Positions 1 through 5,580 of a stretch of 7,638 bases of DNA are shown here, one piece after another. The first letter of the stretch is position 1, and every line of letters begins with the position of its first letter. Location: NCBI GenBank assembly GCA_028292565.1, contig JAQGMD010000414.1, positions 1 to 7,638 of the forward strand, written 5' to 3'. The notes below the pieces were generated by a model, which saw only the letters and a program-made list of their open reading frames with translations, was not told the origin of the DNA and ran no database searches. The position numbers were made by a program, and so were the translations under genes. The stretch is from Burkholderia sp. Lineage in GTDB: Bacteria; Pseudomonadota; Gammaproteobacteria; Burkholderiales; Burkholderiaceae.

Positions 1-10
1 CTTCCGATCT
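1..10. other. Probable Illumina adapter remnant at contig end
   Basis: The first ten bases, CTTCCGATCT, are identical to the 3' end of the standard TruSeq adapter. Read on the minus strand they are AGATCGGAAG, the start of the usual adapter read-through. They lie at the very edge of the window and at the cut end of gspL, so they are more likely an assembly artefact than genome sequence. The last two or three residues of the gspL fragment (Glu133 onward) should not be trusted. A chance match is possible, but a ten-base exact match exactly at the end is unlikely. Confidence 0.8.
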
Positions 11-407
11 CGAGAGTGGTCATGGTCCGGACCAGCAATTCGAGCCAGCCGCGGTGCACCACAGCCACGGTGCGCAGGTCGTCGTGCGTCTCGCCGGCCA
101 CCACTACGTTCTCGGCGGGATCGCTCATCAACTGGTCTTCCACCATGTTCGGCAATGCCGCCCTCAGCCTGGCGGGAGACATCGGCGGCACTTTTACGCG
201 TAGCAAGGTGACGTCGCTGGCGGCCAACAGCAGCACGATGCGGTGTGCCCGGCGCACCAGGTCCGTCAAATCGGATAGCGCCGCGACTCCTTCGCGCTCA
301 ATCGCGCCGCGGTCCGTTGACAGCGCAAACTGGCAGTACAAAGGCGTACCGGATTCAACGCTGTCGGCGGTGGCTTTCGAAGGAAGGCGAATATACAGTG
401 TGCTCAA
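1..407 (-). CDS. gspL: Type II secretion system protein GspL, N-terminal part (3' end missing)
   Basis: GspL is the inner-membrane platform protein whose cytoplasmic actin-like domain recruits the ATPase GspE and links it to GspM and the pseudopilus. Only about 132 trustworthy residues are present, all from that cytoplasmic domain; the membrane segment and periplasmic ferredoxin-like domain lie beyond the window. The translation begins MSTLYIRLP. It carries the typical stretch VTLLRVKVPPMSPARLRAALP (near residues 66-86), followed by VEDQL (89-93) and a WL pair at 121-122. The start is TTG at 407-405. It is the only start codon between the in-frame gspK stop (429-431) and the conserved N-terminus, and the next in-frame ATG is at about residue 76, inside the conserved domain. 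The upstream Shine-Dalgarno is weak (ACGAGA). The gene follows gspK after 21 bases as the next gene of the pseudopilus operon. The final bases are probably adapter. Confidence 0.88.
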   Translation of the reverse strand, partial: MSTLYIRLPSKATADSVESGTPLYCQFALSTDRGAIEREGVAALSDLTDLVRRAHRIVLLLAASDVTLLRVKVPPMSPARLRAALPNMVEDQLMSDPAENVVVAGETHDDLRTVAVVHRGWLELLVRTMTTLEIG

Positions 408-428
408 GATTGTCTCGTTTTCGTATTC

Positions 429-1424
429 TTAGTGTTCTCTGATCCATACCACCTGGGTGGTCGGGTTGCCGCCCGGATCGCCCCGCTTGATCAATGCCTG
501 CATCTCGAGTGCCGCACGGTTCAGGCGGACATTTCCGTTCACCAGGAAATAGTTGGTTTTGAACGCGATCTGCTGCGTTTGCGGCAGCGGCCTCCCCAGC
601 CTTTGCGACAAATCACCGGAATCCTTGAACCACGCCTTTTCCCTGGCCGCCACCAGCACCGCCGCATCGGATAGTGACAGTGTATCAATTCTCGCGGCCA
701 AAACCTCAGCCGGCGCGGTATTAACGTTGACCGGAGTCCGGTCGGGCAGGACCACCAGGAAATCCTTCAGCTTTACCAGCATATCCGGCGTGAATCCCGG
801 CACGGCGAGCAGGTCGTCTACATAGGCGAAATCGAGCGCCGTCTGATTCGATCCTTCGGTGGTAACAGCGGCGGCGGCCGCACTGCTGCGCGGAGTGCTC
901 GAGGGCTGAACCGGTTTCACTTGCGTAGCGGCGATCGTATTCGCAGCCGCCTGCGCCAGCGCGGGATTGATCTGGACGTTGGTCAGCAGACGCGCGAACG
1001 CAGCGACTTCTCCCGGATCGACAGTCCCGTTGGCACTGAGGTTTTTCAGGTTGAAGCGCGATTGCGCGTCGACGATGCTGCCGGAAATGGCGGCATCGGG
1101 GACATCGTTCTCTGATCGCGCATTTTCCACGTACTGGTCCAGTCTTGTTTCCGCCAATGACACTGCCCACGGCTCGCCCAGATGGTCGAGCTGCGAATAT
1201 CTTGCATCTTCCCGCAGGATCAGGCGCGTCCAGTCGAGTGCGCCACGCAGTATCCATTGTTTCTGCAATTGCAGGCGCTGGTTTTCAATCGAGCGGACCT
1301 GCACCTGCTGCTGCCAGAACAGGCTGGCGACGATCGTAATTGCCAGCGTAGTCAGCAACAGCGCGGTAATCACCGCCACGCCGCGCTGGCGCGTAAGCTT
1401 GCGACGCATATTCCTGTGTGTCAT
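429..1424 (-). CDS. gspK: Type II secretion system minor pseudopilin GspK
   Basis: This is the large minor pseudopilin (331 residues) that caps the GspI-J-K tip complex of the periplasmic pseudopilus. The prepilin leader MTHRNMRRKLTRQRG ends at Gly15 and is followed by a hydrophobic helix (16-37). The residue at mature position 5 is Thr20, not Glu; absence of Glu5 is the known GspK signature. Family motifs visible are RGALDWTRLILREDAR (60-75), LDHLGEPWA (79-87), IVDAQSRFNLKNL (117-129) and the helix-hairpin-helix-like VNVNTAPAEVLAARI (232-246). Residues about 169-196 form a Pro/Ser/Ala-rich low-complexity stretch that includes five alanines. Its ATG overlaps the gspJ stop in an ATGA junction, indicating translational coupling. 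A second Met at codon 6, preceded by ACAGGAAT, is a possible alternative start. Both starts give the same mature protein. Confidence 0.95.
   Translation of the reverse strand: MTHRNMRRKLTRQRGVAVITALLLTTLAITIVASLFWQQQVQVRSIENQRLQLQKQWILRGALDWTRLILREDARYSQLDHLGEPWAVSLAETRLDQYVENARSENDVPDAAISGSIVDAQSRFNLKNLSANGTVDPGEVAAFARLLTNVQINPALAQAAANTIAATQVKPVQPSSTPRSSAAAAAVTTEGSNQTALDFAYVDDLLAVPGFTPDMLVKLKDFLVVLPDRTPVNVNTAPAEVLAARIDTLSLSDAAVLVAAREKAWFKDSGDLSQRLGRPLPQTQQIAFKTNYFLVNGNVRLNRAALEMQALIKRGDPGGNPTTQVVWIREH
837..920 (-). repeat. Low-complexity Pro/Ser/Ala linker in gspK
   Basis: Codons 169-196 of gspK encode a low-complexity run with several Ser and Pro, five consecutive Ala and then Thr/Gly/Asn. 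It lies between the conserved alpha-helical part and the LDFAYVDDLLAVPGF motif. The GCC/GCG-rich alanine codons could vary in number by slippage. GspK proteins are known to have a variable insertion in this general region, so this is probably a flexible surface loop. Confidence 0.5.
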
Positions 1425-2074
1425 ACAGCCCCCAGCAGGAAAACCTTCACCAGGTCCGTTGGCCTGTCTTGCACCTGCAACGCAACCTCCACTCCCGTCA
1501 CAGCAGATTGCTGTGGCGCCGGGGCGCCAGGAGTCGATTCATTGCCGGCCGCTCCGGGCGCAGTATCGCTACCGGTACGCCAGCCCAGGCCGTCACTGCC
1601 CCACGTGCGTATCGCCATCCGGTTCACGCCGGATTGCAGCGCCACGCGTTGCGACGCATCGGTGTCACCCATCATGGCTGACCACGAAGTATCCAGTTCC
1701 GTCAGGTCGCGGGTGGCAATCGACTCGCGCCGGGTCAGCACGCCATCGCGCACACGGTAAGCGACCACCTGCACCCGGGAAGGCTGATTGTCGGCAAACA
1801 CGTTACGCACCAGTGTCAGGCTCCCGTTCCGTGCGTCCAGTACAGGTCTCTGCCCAATGCTGGCGGGGTCTTCGATATGCGAAGCGTCGCTCTGCATCTG
1901 TGCAAAAGCCAGCTGCAAGCCCCGCGTCTGCTCGAGGTCGGCATTCAATGCCACCCGTGCACGTACGATGCTGTCGAGTCCGCGCCAGCCGAGCACCGCC
2001 ACCATTGCCAGCACACTGATGGCAATGAGCAATTCAACCAGGGTGAATCCGCGCTTTTTATTCATCATCCGCAT
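1421..2074 (-). CDS. gspJ: Type II secretion system minor pseudopilin GspJ
   Basis: GspJ is a minor pseudopilin that joins GspI and GspK in the tip complex initiating pseudopilus assembly. The 217-residue precursor has a short leader ending KKRG (Gly9), then FTLVELLIAISVLAMVAVLGW. Glu14 is therefore at mature position 5, as needed for processing and methylation by the prepilin peptidase GspO/PilD. The family-typical WRGLDSIVRAR (30-40) and QLAFAQMQSD (54-63) segments follow. The gene starts six bases after the gspI stop and ends in an ATGA overlap with gspK. Three ATG codons lie close together at the start (2074, 2068, 2065) with no clear Shine-Dalgarno for any. I keep the most upstream one, and the choice does not alter the mature protein. 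Confidence 0.95.
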   Translation of the reverse strand: MRMMNKKRGFTLVELLIAISVLAMVAVLGWRGLDSIVRARVALNADLEQTRGLQLAFAQMQSDASHIEDPASIGQRPVLDARNGSLTLVRNVFADNQPSRVQVVAYRVRDGVLTRRESIATRDLTELDTSWSAMMGDTDASQRVALQSGVNRMAIRTWGSDGLGWRTGSDTAPGAAGNESTPGAPAPQQSAVTGVEVALQVQDRPTDLVKVFLLGAV

Positions 2075-2080
2075 CGCCGG

Positions 2081-2479
2081 TCAGCCGCCCGACACCACTT
2101 GCGCCAGCTTGATAATGCGGCGCCCCGGATTCTCCGCATCGAATACGCTGACTTCAACACGACGGAAAAATGGATTCGGGGTGGCATGGACGTCCTCTTC
2201 GCACACTAGCCGCAACTCGCCCTGAGGGCAATCGAACGAACGTTTACCGAAAGGGGGGAATTCACGCGCAAGCCGGATCTGCGCCAGCCGGTTCTCGGCT
2301 GACCAGGTCGCCATCATCGACCCGCGCAGAGCGCTGCTGTTTTGCGTCAGGCTGCCGATAGCGCGCAGGCTTGCACCCAGTGCGGTACCGACGATGACGA
2401 GCGCCACCAGCACCTCAAGCAGGGTAAACCCTGCGGCGCGGCGCGGGCTTCGCTTCGACATGTGGCGGAGGTAATTCAT
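2081..2479 (-). CDS. gspI: Type II secretion system minor pseudopilin GspI
   Basis: GspI is the minor pseudopilin at the core of the I-J-K tip complex. The precursor is 132 residues. The leader ends RRAAG (Gly17), followed by FTLLEVLVALVIVGTALGAS, so Glu22 is at mature position 5. The family signature WSAENRLAQIRL (59-70) is present. Cys84 and Cys93, in CPQGELRLVC, could form a periplasmic disulphide. The ATG at 2479 is one base after the gspH stop and has a good Shine-Dalgarno, GGAG, lying inside the last codons of gspH (GTGGAGTGAAATG). This argues for 2479 over the later in-frame ATG at codon 7, which has no such motif. The arrangement implies translational coupling with gspH. Confidence 0.95.
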   Translation of the reverse strand: MNYLRHMSKRSPRRAAGFTLLEVLVALVIVGTALGASLRAIGSLTQNSSALRGSMMATWSAENRLAQIRLAREFPPFGKRSFDCPQGELRLVCEEDVHATPNPFFRRVEVSVFDAENPGRRIIKLAQVVSGG

Positions 2480-2480
2480 T

Positions 2481-2993
2481 TCACTCCACTACAAAGTGAC
2501 CGATGCCGTCGGCTCGTATGGCGACACTCGCGCTTCCCACGGAGAGGGTCAGCAAGAACGGCTTGTCGACCGGCTCGCGGCCAAACACGATACGCAGCGG
2601 ATTGGATTCACCTGCACTCGACGGCGTAATCGATAGTGCGACGGGCGTGCGTTTGAACTCCCTTTCGCGCAGCAAATCTTCCTGCGCCAGTGTTTTCCAC
2701 GCGCTTTCTTCCCGGATCAGGAAACGGTAGCGTTCGCTGTCGGCTTCAAATGCGATCGGCCGGTTTCGCACGATCGCTTCGTCGCGCGCCAGTTGCATCA
2801 GCAAAGCAACCCGCTGCGCTTCATTCTGCAACGCCTGCTCGTCGCTCTGCATCATGTTCACCGACACAAAGCCCAGGGTAAGGCCCACGATCACCAGCAC
2901 CACCAGTAACTCAAGCAGGGTAAATCCGCGCGGCGGCGAACCAGGCCGCGCGCGTTGAAATTTCGTCAGCGCGAGTCGATTCAAAGATCCCAC
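2481..2993 (-). CDS. gspH: Type II secretion system minor pseudopilin GspH
   Basis: GspH is a minor pseudopilin of the type II secretion pseudopilus, often called XcpU-like. The precursor is 170 residues. The leader ends SPPRG (Gly23), then FTLLELLVVLVIVGLTLGFV gives Glu28 at mature position 5. The C-terminal domain shows the GspH-typical LARDEAIVRNRPIAFE (about 68-83) and ends in a beta-rich region finishing RADGIGHFVVE. The given start is GTG at 2993, overlapping the end of gspG by 13 bases. It has no recognisable Shine-Dalgarno. A TTG at 2984 would overlap the gspG stop as TTGA, preceded by GTGGGATC, and is an equally plausible start three codons later. The precise start is uncertain; the identity is not. 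Confidence 0.93.
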   Translation of the reverse strand: MGSLNRLALTKFQRARPGSPPRGFTLLELLVVLVIVGLTLGFVSVNMMQSDEQALQNEAQRVALLMQLARDEAIVRNRPIAFEADSERYRFLIREESAWKTLAQEDLLREREFKRTPVALSITPSSAGESNPLRIVFGREPVDKPFLLTLSVGSASVAIRADGIGHFVVE

Positions 2994-3442
2994 GAACCGA
3001 TATCTGCGTCATTGCCGGCGCCACCCGCCTGACTGTCGGCGCCGAATGAAAACACGTCGACCTCCCCTTTGACACCGGGGGACAGGTACTGGTATTGACC
3101 GCCCCATGGATCTTTAGGCAGTTTTTCAATATAGCCGCCGTTTTTCCAGCCATTGGCCGCGGGTCCGGAACTCGGCTTCTGGATAAGCGCCTGCAGTCCT
3201 TGCTCGCTGGTCGGATAACGCTGGTTGTCCAGCCTGTACAGTTTCAGTGCTTGCATGATGGAAGCAATATCCTGTTTCGCTGCGGTAACGCGTGCGTCGT
3301 CAGCACGGCCCATCAACTTTGGAACGACCAGTGCCGCAAGGATGCCCATGATCACTACAACCACCATGATCTCGATCAGGGTGAAGCCGCGCTGGACTGC
3401 GTGGCCAAGCCGTCGACGGAAAATAGAAGTACCTATACGCAT
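2981..3442 (-). CDS. gspG: Type II secretion system major pseudopilin GspG
   Basis: GspG polymerises into the periplasmic pseudopilus that drives substrates through the outer-membrane secretin. The 153-residue precursor has a leader ending HAVQRG (Gly19), then FTLIEIMVVVVIMGILAALV with Glu24 at mature position 5. Major-pseudopilin motifs follow: LYRLDNQRYPTSEQGLQAL (68-86), GGYIEKLPKDPWG (102-114), and the C-terminal calcium-site region around FGADSQAGGAGNDADI (133-148). The frame stays open for 57 more codons upstream. I chose ATG 3442 because those codons are AT-rich, unlike any GspG leader, and cover the likely promoter. The Shine-Dalgarno is weak. It is the first gene of the G-H-I-J-K-L operon; gspC is not next to it here. 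Confidence 0.95.
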   Translation of the reverse strand: MRIGTSIFRRRLGHAVQRGFTLIEIMVVVVIMGILAALVVPKLMGRADDARVTAAKQDIASIMQALKLYRLDNQRYPTSEQGLQALIQKPSSGPAANGWKNGGYIEKLPKDPWGGQYQYLSPGVKGEVDVFSFGADSQAGGAGNDADIGSWDL

Positions 3443-3488
3443 AGTGGATTGCTCGAATGAAATTTTAGTGAACGTGTATAACACGAAG

Positions 3489-3494
3489 AGTATA
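3489..3494 (-). promoter_or_regulatory. Possible -10 element for the gspG operon
   Basis: On the minus strand TATACT matches the sigma-70 -10 consensus at five of six positions. It lies 46 bases before the gspG ATG, within an AT-rich stretch. No good -35 hexamer is found 16-18 bases upstream. A second overlapping candidate, TGTTATACA (extended -10 form), lies a few bases further downstream. This is a weak call based on position and composition only. Confidence 0.3.
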
Positions 3495-3560
3495 AGGCTA
3501 AGGCGACACTTATATAATTTAGTGGCGAGCGCCATCTTGTCGGCCCGCAATAGTTGACCG

Positions 3561-3605
3561 CAAAAAACATAAAAAGTGCCGCGCGACATATTTTTATTGT
3601 GCGGC
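3561..3605 (-). terminator. Terminator-like hairpin with T-rich tail upstream of gspG (possible attenuator)
   Basis: Read leftward, GCCGCACA (3605-3598) and TGTCGCGCGGC (3588-3578) can pair as a stem of eight base pairs with a three-base bulge around a nine-base A/T loop. The tail ACTTTTTATGTTTTTTG follows immediately at 3577-3561. This has the layout of a Rho-independent terminator on the minus strand, but no gene ends just before it. It could block antisense read-through from the right, or act as an attenuator in a long gspG leader if a promoter lies near the FNR-type site. The stem is short and imperfect. Confidence 0.35.
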
Positions 3606-3650
3606 GTCCCCACGGCTGTGCCACCCGGGCAGAGCGAAAAAATCCGGGAG

Positions 3651-3656
3651 ACTATG
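3651..3656 (-). promoter_or_regulatory. Possible -10 element spaced as in a class II FNR promoter, facing gspG
   Basis: CATAGT on the minus strand matches the -10 consensus at four of six positions, including the two most conserved (A2, T6). Its distance from the centre of the FNR-type palindrome at 3679-3692 equals the -41.5 spacing of class II FNR-activated promoters, which would place the start near 3644. On the plus strand the equivalent place (3715-3720, CCCTTT) has no -10-like sequence. The match is weak and could be chance. Confidence 0.25.
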
Positions 3657-3678
3657 CCAGAACCGCAATGCGCGAACG

Positions 3679-3692
3679 TTGATGTTTATCAA
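3679..3692. promoter_or_regulatory. Perfect FNR/ANR-type binding site
   Basis: TTGATGTTTATCAA is an exact match to the TTGAT-N4-ATCAA consensus bound by FNR, ANR and related oxygen- or NO-responsive regulators of the CRP/FNR family. It lies 106 bases before the cupin ATG and 236 bases before the gspG ATG, so it could serve either direction. A perfect ten-position palindrome inside an intergenic region is strong sequence evidence. Which regulator binds it, and whether it activates or represses, cannot be told from here. Confidence 0.7.
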
Positions 3693-3785
3693 GTACGTTG
3701 CATTCGCAGCGCAGCCCTTTGGATGTGGAGGCGCCGTCGGAACAAATGCATCGCTGCTACAGTCTTGTTAAGAGTTGACCACACC

Positions 3786-3791
3786 AAGGAG
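3786..3791 (+). promoter_or_regulatory. Ribosome binding site deciding the cupin start
   Basis: AAGGAG lies seven bases before the ATG at 3799, near-ideal spacing and the best Shine-Dalgarno in the window. It decides for ATG 3799 over the in-frame TTG at 3775, which would place this motif inside the coding region. Confidence 0.8.
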
Positions 3792-3798
3792 CACGTCC

Positions 3799-4176
3799 AT
3801 GGCGCTACACCACGCCGCCTCAGGAGAAATCATTCCGGTACTTCCGCTCGGCGCGAAACTCACCGACTCACCCTCCGTCGCCTTGCTGAAGGCCCACCAG
3901 CTTGAAGTCATGCGGTTGGTGCTGGTGGCGGGGAAATCGGTGCCCGAGCATCATGTCGCGGGAGAATTGACGATGCAATGCCTTGAGGGCCGCATCGAAC
4001 TGCGCGCACACGGAAAGACCCAGGTATTGAAGCAGGGCGATTTCGTTTACCTGGAGGGCAGCGTCCCTTACGCTCTTCATGCAGCAGAACATTCTTCGAT
4101 GCTGATGACCGTGGTGCTGCTGCCCGATCAATCGAACGGCCTTGCGGCCAAGCTCGGCGAATTACTCGGTATGTAG
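3799..4176 (+). CDS. Small single-domain cupin protein
   Basis: The 125-residue protein has one cupin beta-barrel and no signal peptide or membrane segment, so it should be cytoplasmic. Motif 1 is seen as GKSVPEHHVAGELTMQCLEG (45-64), with His51, His52 and Glu56 as possible metal ligands. Motif 2 is GDFVYLEGSVPYALHA (80-95). Related small cupins usually read VPHALHA here, so the expected metal-binding His is Tyr91 in this protein, a one-base change (CAC to TAC). His94 might substitute. Function is unknown; such proteins are annotated only as cupin-domain proteins, and enzymatic or sensory roles are both possible. It is the only plus-strand gene, sits alone between a regulatory region with an FNR-type site and a strong inverted repeat, and is probably monocistronic. 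Confidence 0.88.
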   Translation: MALHHAASGEIIPVLPLGAKLTDSPSVALLKAHQLEVMRLVLVAGKSVPEHHVAGELTMQCLEGRIELRAHGKTQVLKQGDFVYLEGSVPYALHAAEHSSMLMTVVLLPDQSNGLAAKLGELLGM

Positions 4177-4201
4177 TTACATGCTTGGTCCGGCCGCTTT
4201 G

Positions 4202-4244
4202 AAACATCCGGCGGGTCAGTTCAGTCGCGACCCGCTGGATGTTT
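4202..4244. terminator. Long-stem inverted repeat, probable bidirectional terminator
   Basis: AAACATCCGGCGGGTC (4202-4217) pairs with GACCCGCTGGATGTTT (4229-4244), giving a 16-bp stem around an 11-base loop. The one non-Watson-Crick position is G-U in the plus-strand RNA and A-C in the minus-strand RNA. It lies between the ends of two convergent genes, 25 bases after the cupin stop and 15 bases after the glycerate kinase stop. The A-tract and T-tract are only three bases and belong to the stem, so it is not a textbook U-tailed terminator. Position and stem strength still make transcription termination the best explanation. Confidence 0.7.
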
Positions 4245-4259
4245 GCAATCGGGGCAGGC

Positions 4260-5528
4260 TTACAGAATCAACACCGCCCTGAAATCATTGACGTTGGTGC
4301 GGGTCGGACCGGTCACGACCAGGTCGCCCAACGCACTGAAAAAACCATAGCCGTCATTATTATCGAGCATCGCGCGTGGCAGCATGCCGAGCTCCGCCGC
4401 GCGCGCAATCGAATCCGGTCCGTATAACGCGCCGGAATTATCTTCGGAGCCATCGATGCCATCGGTATCGGCTGCAATCGCATGAACCCCCTCAATCCCA
4501 TCGAGCGCGACGGCCAGGCTCAGCAAAAATTCCGCATTGCGGCCGCCGCGTCCTTTGCCTCGTACCGTCACCGTCGTTTCACCGCCGGAGATCAATACAC
4601 ATGGCTTGGTGAACGGCTGACCGCGCCGCGCAACTTGCTTGGCGATTGCGGCATGCACCTGGCCGACATCGCGCGCCTCGCCTTCGAGATCGTCGGAAAG
4701 TATGTAGGGCGTAATGCCGGCGCTGCGCGCCGTCTGCGCCGCCGCTTCCAGTGCGTCCTGCGCATTGGCGATCACCTGGTGGGTGTTGGCCTTGAAACGC
4801 GCGTCGTCCGGCTTCGGTGTTTCGCCCGCACCGGTTTCCAGGTGCCGCACGACATTTTCCGTCACCTCGATGCCGTATTTGCGCAAGATGGCCCGTGCGT
4901 CAGCGCACGTGGTCGCGTCCGGCAGCGTCGGACCGCTCGCGATGATGCCAGGATCGTCACCCGGCACATCCGAAATCAGCAACGTCGCCACGCGTGCCGG
5001 GGCACAGGCGAGCGCAAGCCGGCCGCCCTTGATTGCCGACAGATGCTTGCGCACGCAATTCATCTCACCGATCGCGGCGCCACTCTTCAGCAGCGCCTTG
5101 TTGACCGCCTGTTTCTGTTCCAGTGTGATGCCTTCCGCCGGCAAGGCAAGCAGCGACGAGCCTCCGCCGGAGATCAGGCACAGCACCAGATCATTCTCCG
5201 ATAGCCCCTGCACCATTTGCAGCATCCGGCTCGCCGCGCGGCGCCCGGCTTCATCCGGCACGGGATGCGCCGCTTCCACCACTTCGATGCGCTTGCAGTC
5301 GGCGCCGTGGCCGTAACGCGTCACCACCAGCCCCGATATGTCGCCCTGCCAGTGATCTTCCACCACCTTGGCCATGGCTGCGGCGCCTTTGCCGGCGCCT
5401 ATAACCAGCGTGCGCCCATGTGGCGAAGGTTGCGGCAGATATGCCGGCAGGGATTTTTCAGCGCTGACGGCGGCGACGGCGCTGGCATAGATATCAAGCA
5501 GGAACTGGCGGGGGTTGTCTAATGGCAT
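4260..5528 (-). CDS. ttuD: Glycerate 2-kinase, MOFRL family (TtuD/GckA-like)
   Basis: The predicted cytoplasmic enzyme phosphorylates D-glycerate to 2-phosphoglycerate with ATP, feeding glyoxylate, hydroxypyruvate or tartrate carbon into glycolysis. Older annotations call this family hydroxypyruvate reductase. The 422 residues are of usual family length. The N-terminal DUF4147 domain shows GAGKGAAAMA (44-53), AAHPVPDEAG (86-95), LISGGGSSLLALP (118-130), NCVRKHLSAIKGG (157-169) and SDVPGDDPGIIASGPT (186-201). The C-terminal MOFRL domain (about 308-416) shows SGGETTV (314-320), GRGGRNAEF (326-334), DTDGIDG (354-360) and GPTRTNVND (407-415). I start at ATG 5528 because the 76 open codons upstream run into gpsA in another frame. 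That start has no clear Shine-Dalgarno. It follows gpsA by 52 bases on the same strand and may be co-transcribed. The symbol is by family similarity; the exact pathway is inferred. Confidence 0.92.
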   Translation of the reverse strand: MPLDNPRQFLLDIYASAVAAVSAEKSLPAYLPQPSPHGRTLVIGAGKGAAAMAKVVEDHWQGDISGLVVTRYGHGADCKRIEVVEAAHPVPDEAGRRAASRMLQMVQGLSENDLVLCLISGGGSSLLALPAEGITLEQKQAVNKALLKSGAAIGEMNCVRKHLSAIKGGRLALACAPARVATLLISDVPGDDPGIIASGPTLPDATTCADARAILRKYGIEVTENVVRHLETGAGETPKPDDARFKANTHQVIANAQDALEAAAQTARSAGITPYILSDDLEGEARDVGQVHAAIAKQVARRGQPFTKPCVLISGGETTVTVRGKGRGGRNAEFLLSLAVALDGIEGVHAIAADTDGIDGSEDNSGALYGPDSIARAAELGMLPRAMLDNNDGYGFFSALGDLVVTGPTRTNVNDFRAVLIL

Positions 5529-5580
5529 AGGTAGGTGGTCAAGTGCTAGTCCGAATAATGAGGGGCCGGCGTAACGTGTG

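Larger units (their letters stand above)
3443..3798. other. Divergent intergenic regulatory region between gspG and the cupin gene
   Basis: This is the only gene-free stretch longer than 300 bases. No credible small gene is visible. Its left half (about 3443-3600) is visibly richer in A and T than the coding DNA around it, as expected for promoters. It contains a -10-like element for gspG, a terminator-like hairpin with a T-rich tail facing gspG, a perfect FNR/ANR-type palindrome, and the Shine-Dalgarno of the cupin gene. It must carry promoters for both directions, but none has a convincing -35/-10 pair by eye. Confidence 0.7.

Noticed and set aside
721..1257. A second minus-strand open frame inside gspK.
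   Set aside because: It lies in another frame of gspK and has Arg-rich, unstructured composition; the main frame carries all GspK motifs.
967..2019. A 350-codon open frame on the plus strand, antisense to gspK and gspJ.
   Set aside because: The minus strand here encodes clear GspK and GspJ. The plus-strand translation is Arg/Ser/Pro-rich with no domain or good start, typical of a GC-rich shadow frame.
3554..3582. TTGACC followed by an A-rich stretch on the plus strand, looking like a -35 element.
   Set aside because: The -35 match is good, but 17 bases downstream the sequence is TGCCGC, which is not a -10 element. It is also too far from the cupin gene to accept without more support.
3443..3613. 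A 57-codon in-frame upstream extension of gspG.
   Set aside because: The prepilin leader of GspG is normally short. The extension is AT-rich, overlaps the likely promoter and hairpin, and has no ribosome binding site.
3624..3648. Short inverted repeat CCCGG / CCGGG in the intergenic region.
   Set aside because: Five-base arms with a loop of about 15 bases are expected by chance in GC-rich DNA, and no tail or conserved partner is visible.
4482..5204. A 240-codon plus-strand open frame antisense to the glycerate kinase.
   Set aside because: It is an Arg-rich shadow of a well-supported gene, with no recognisable domain and no ribosome binding site.
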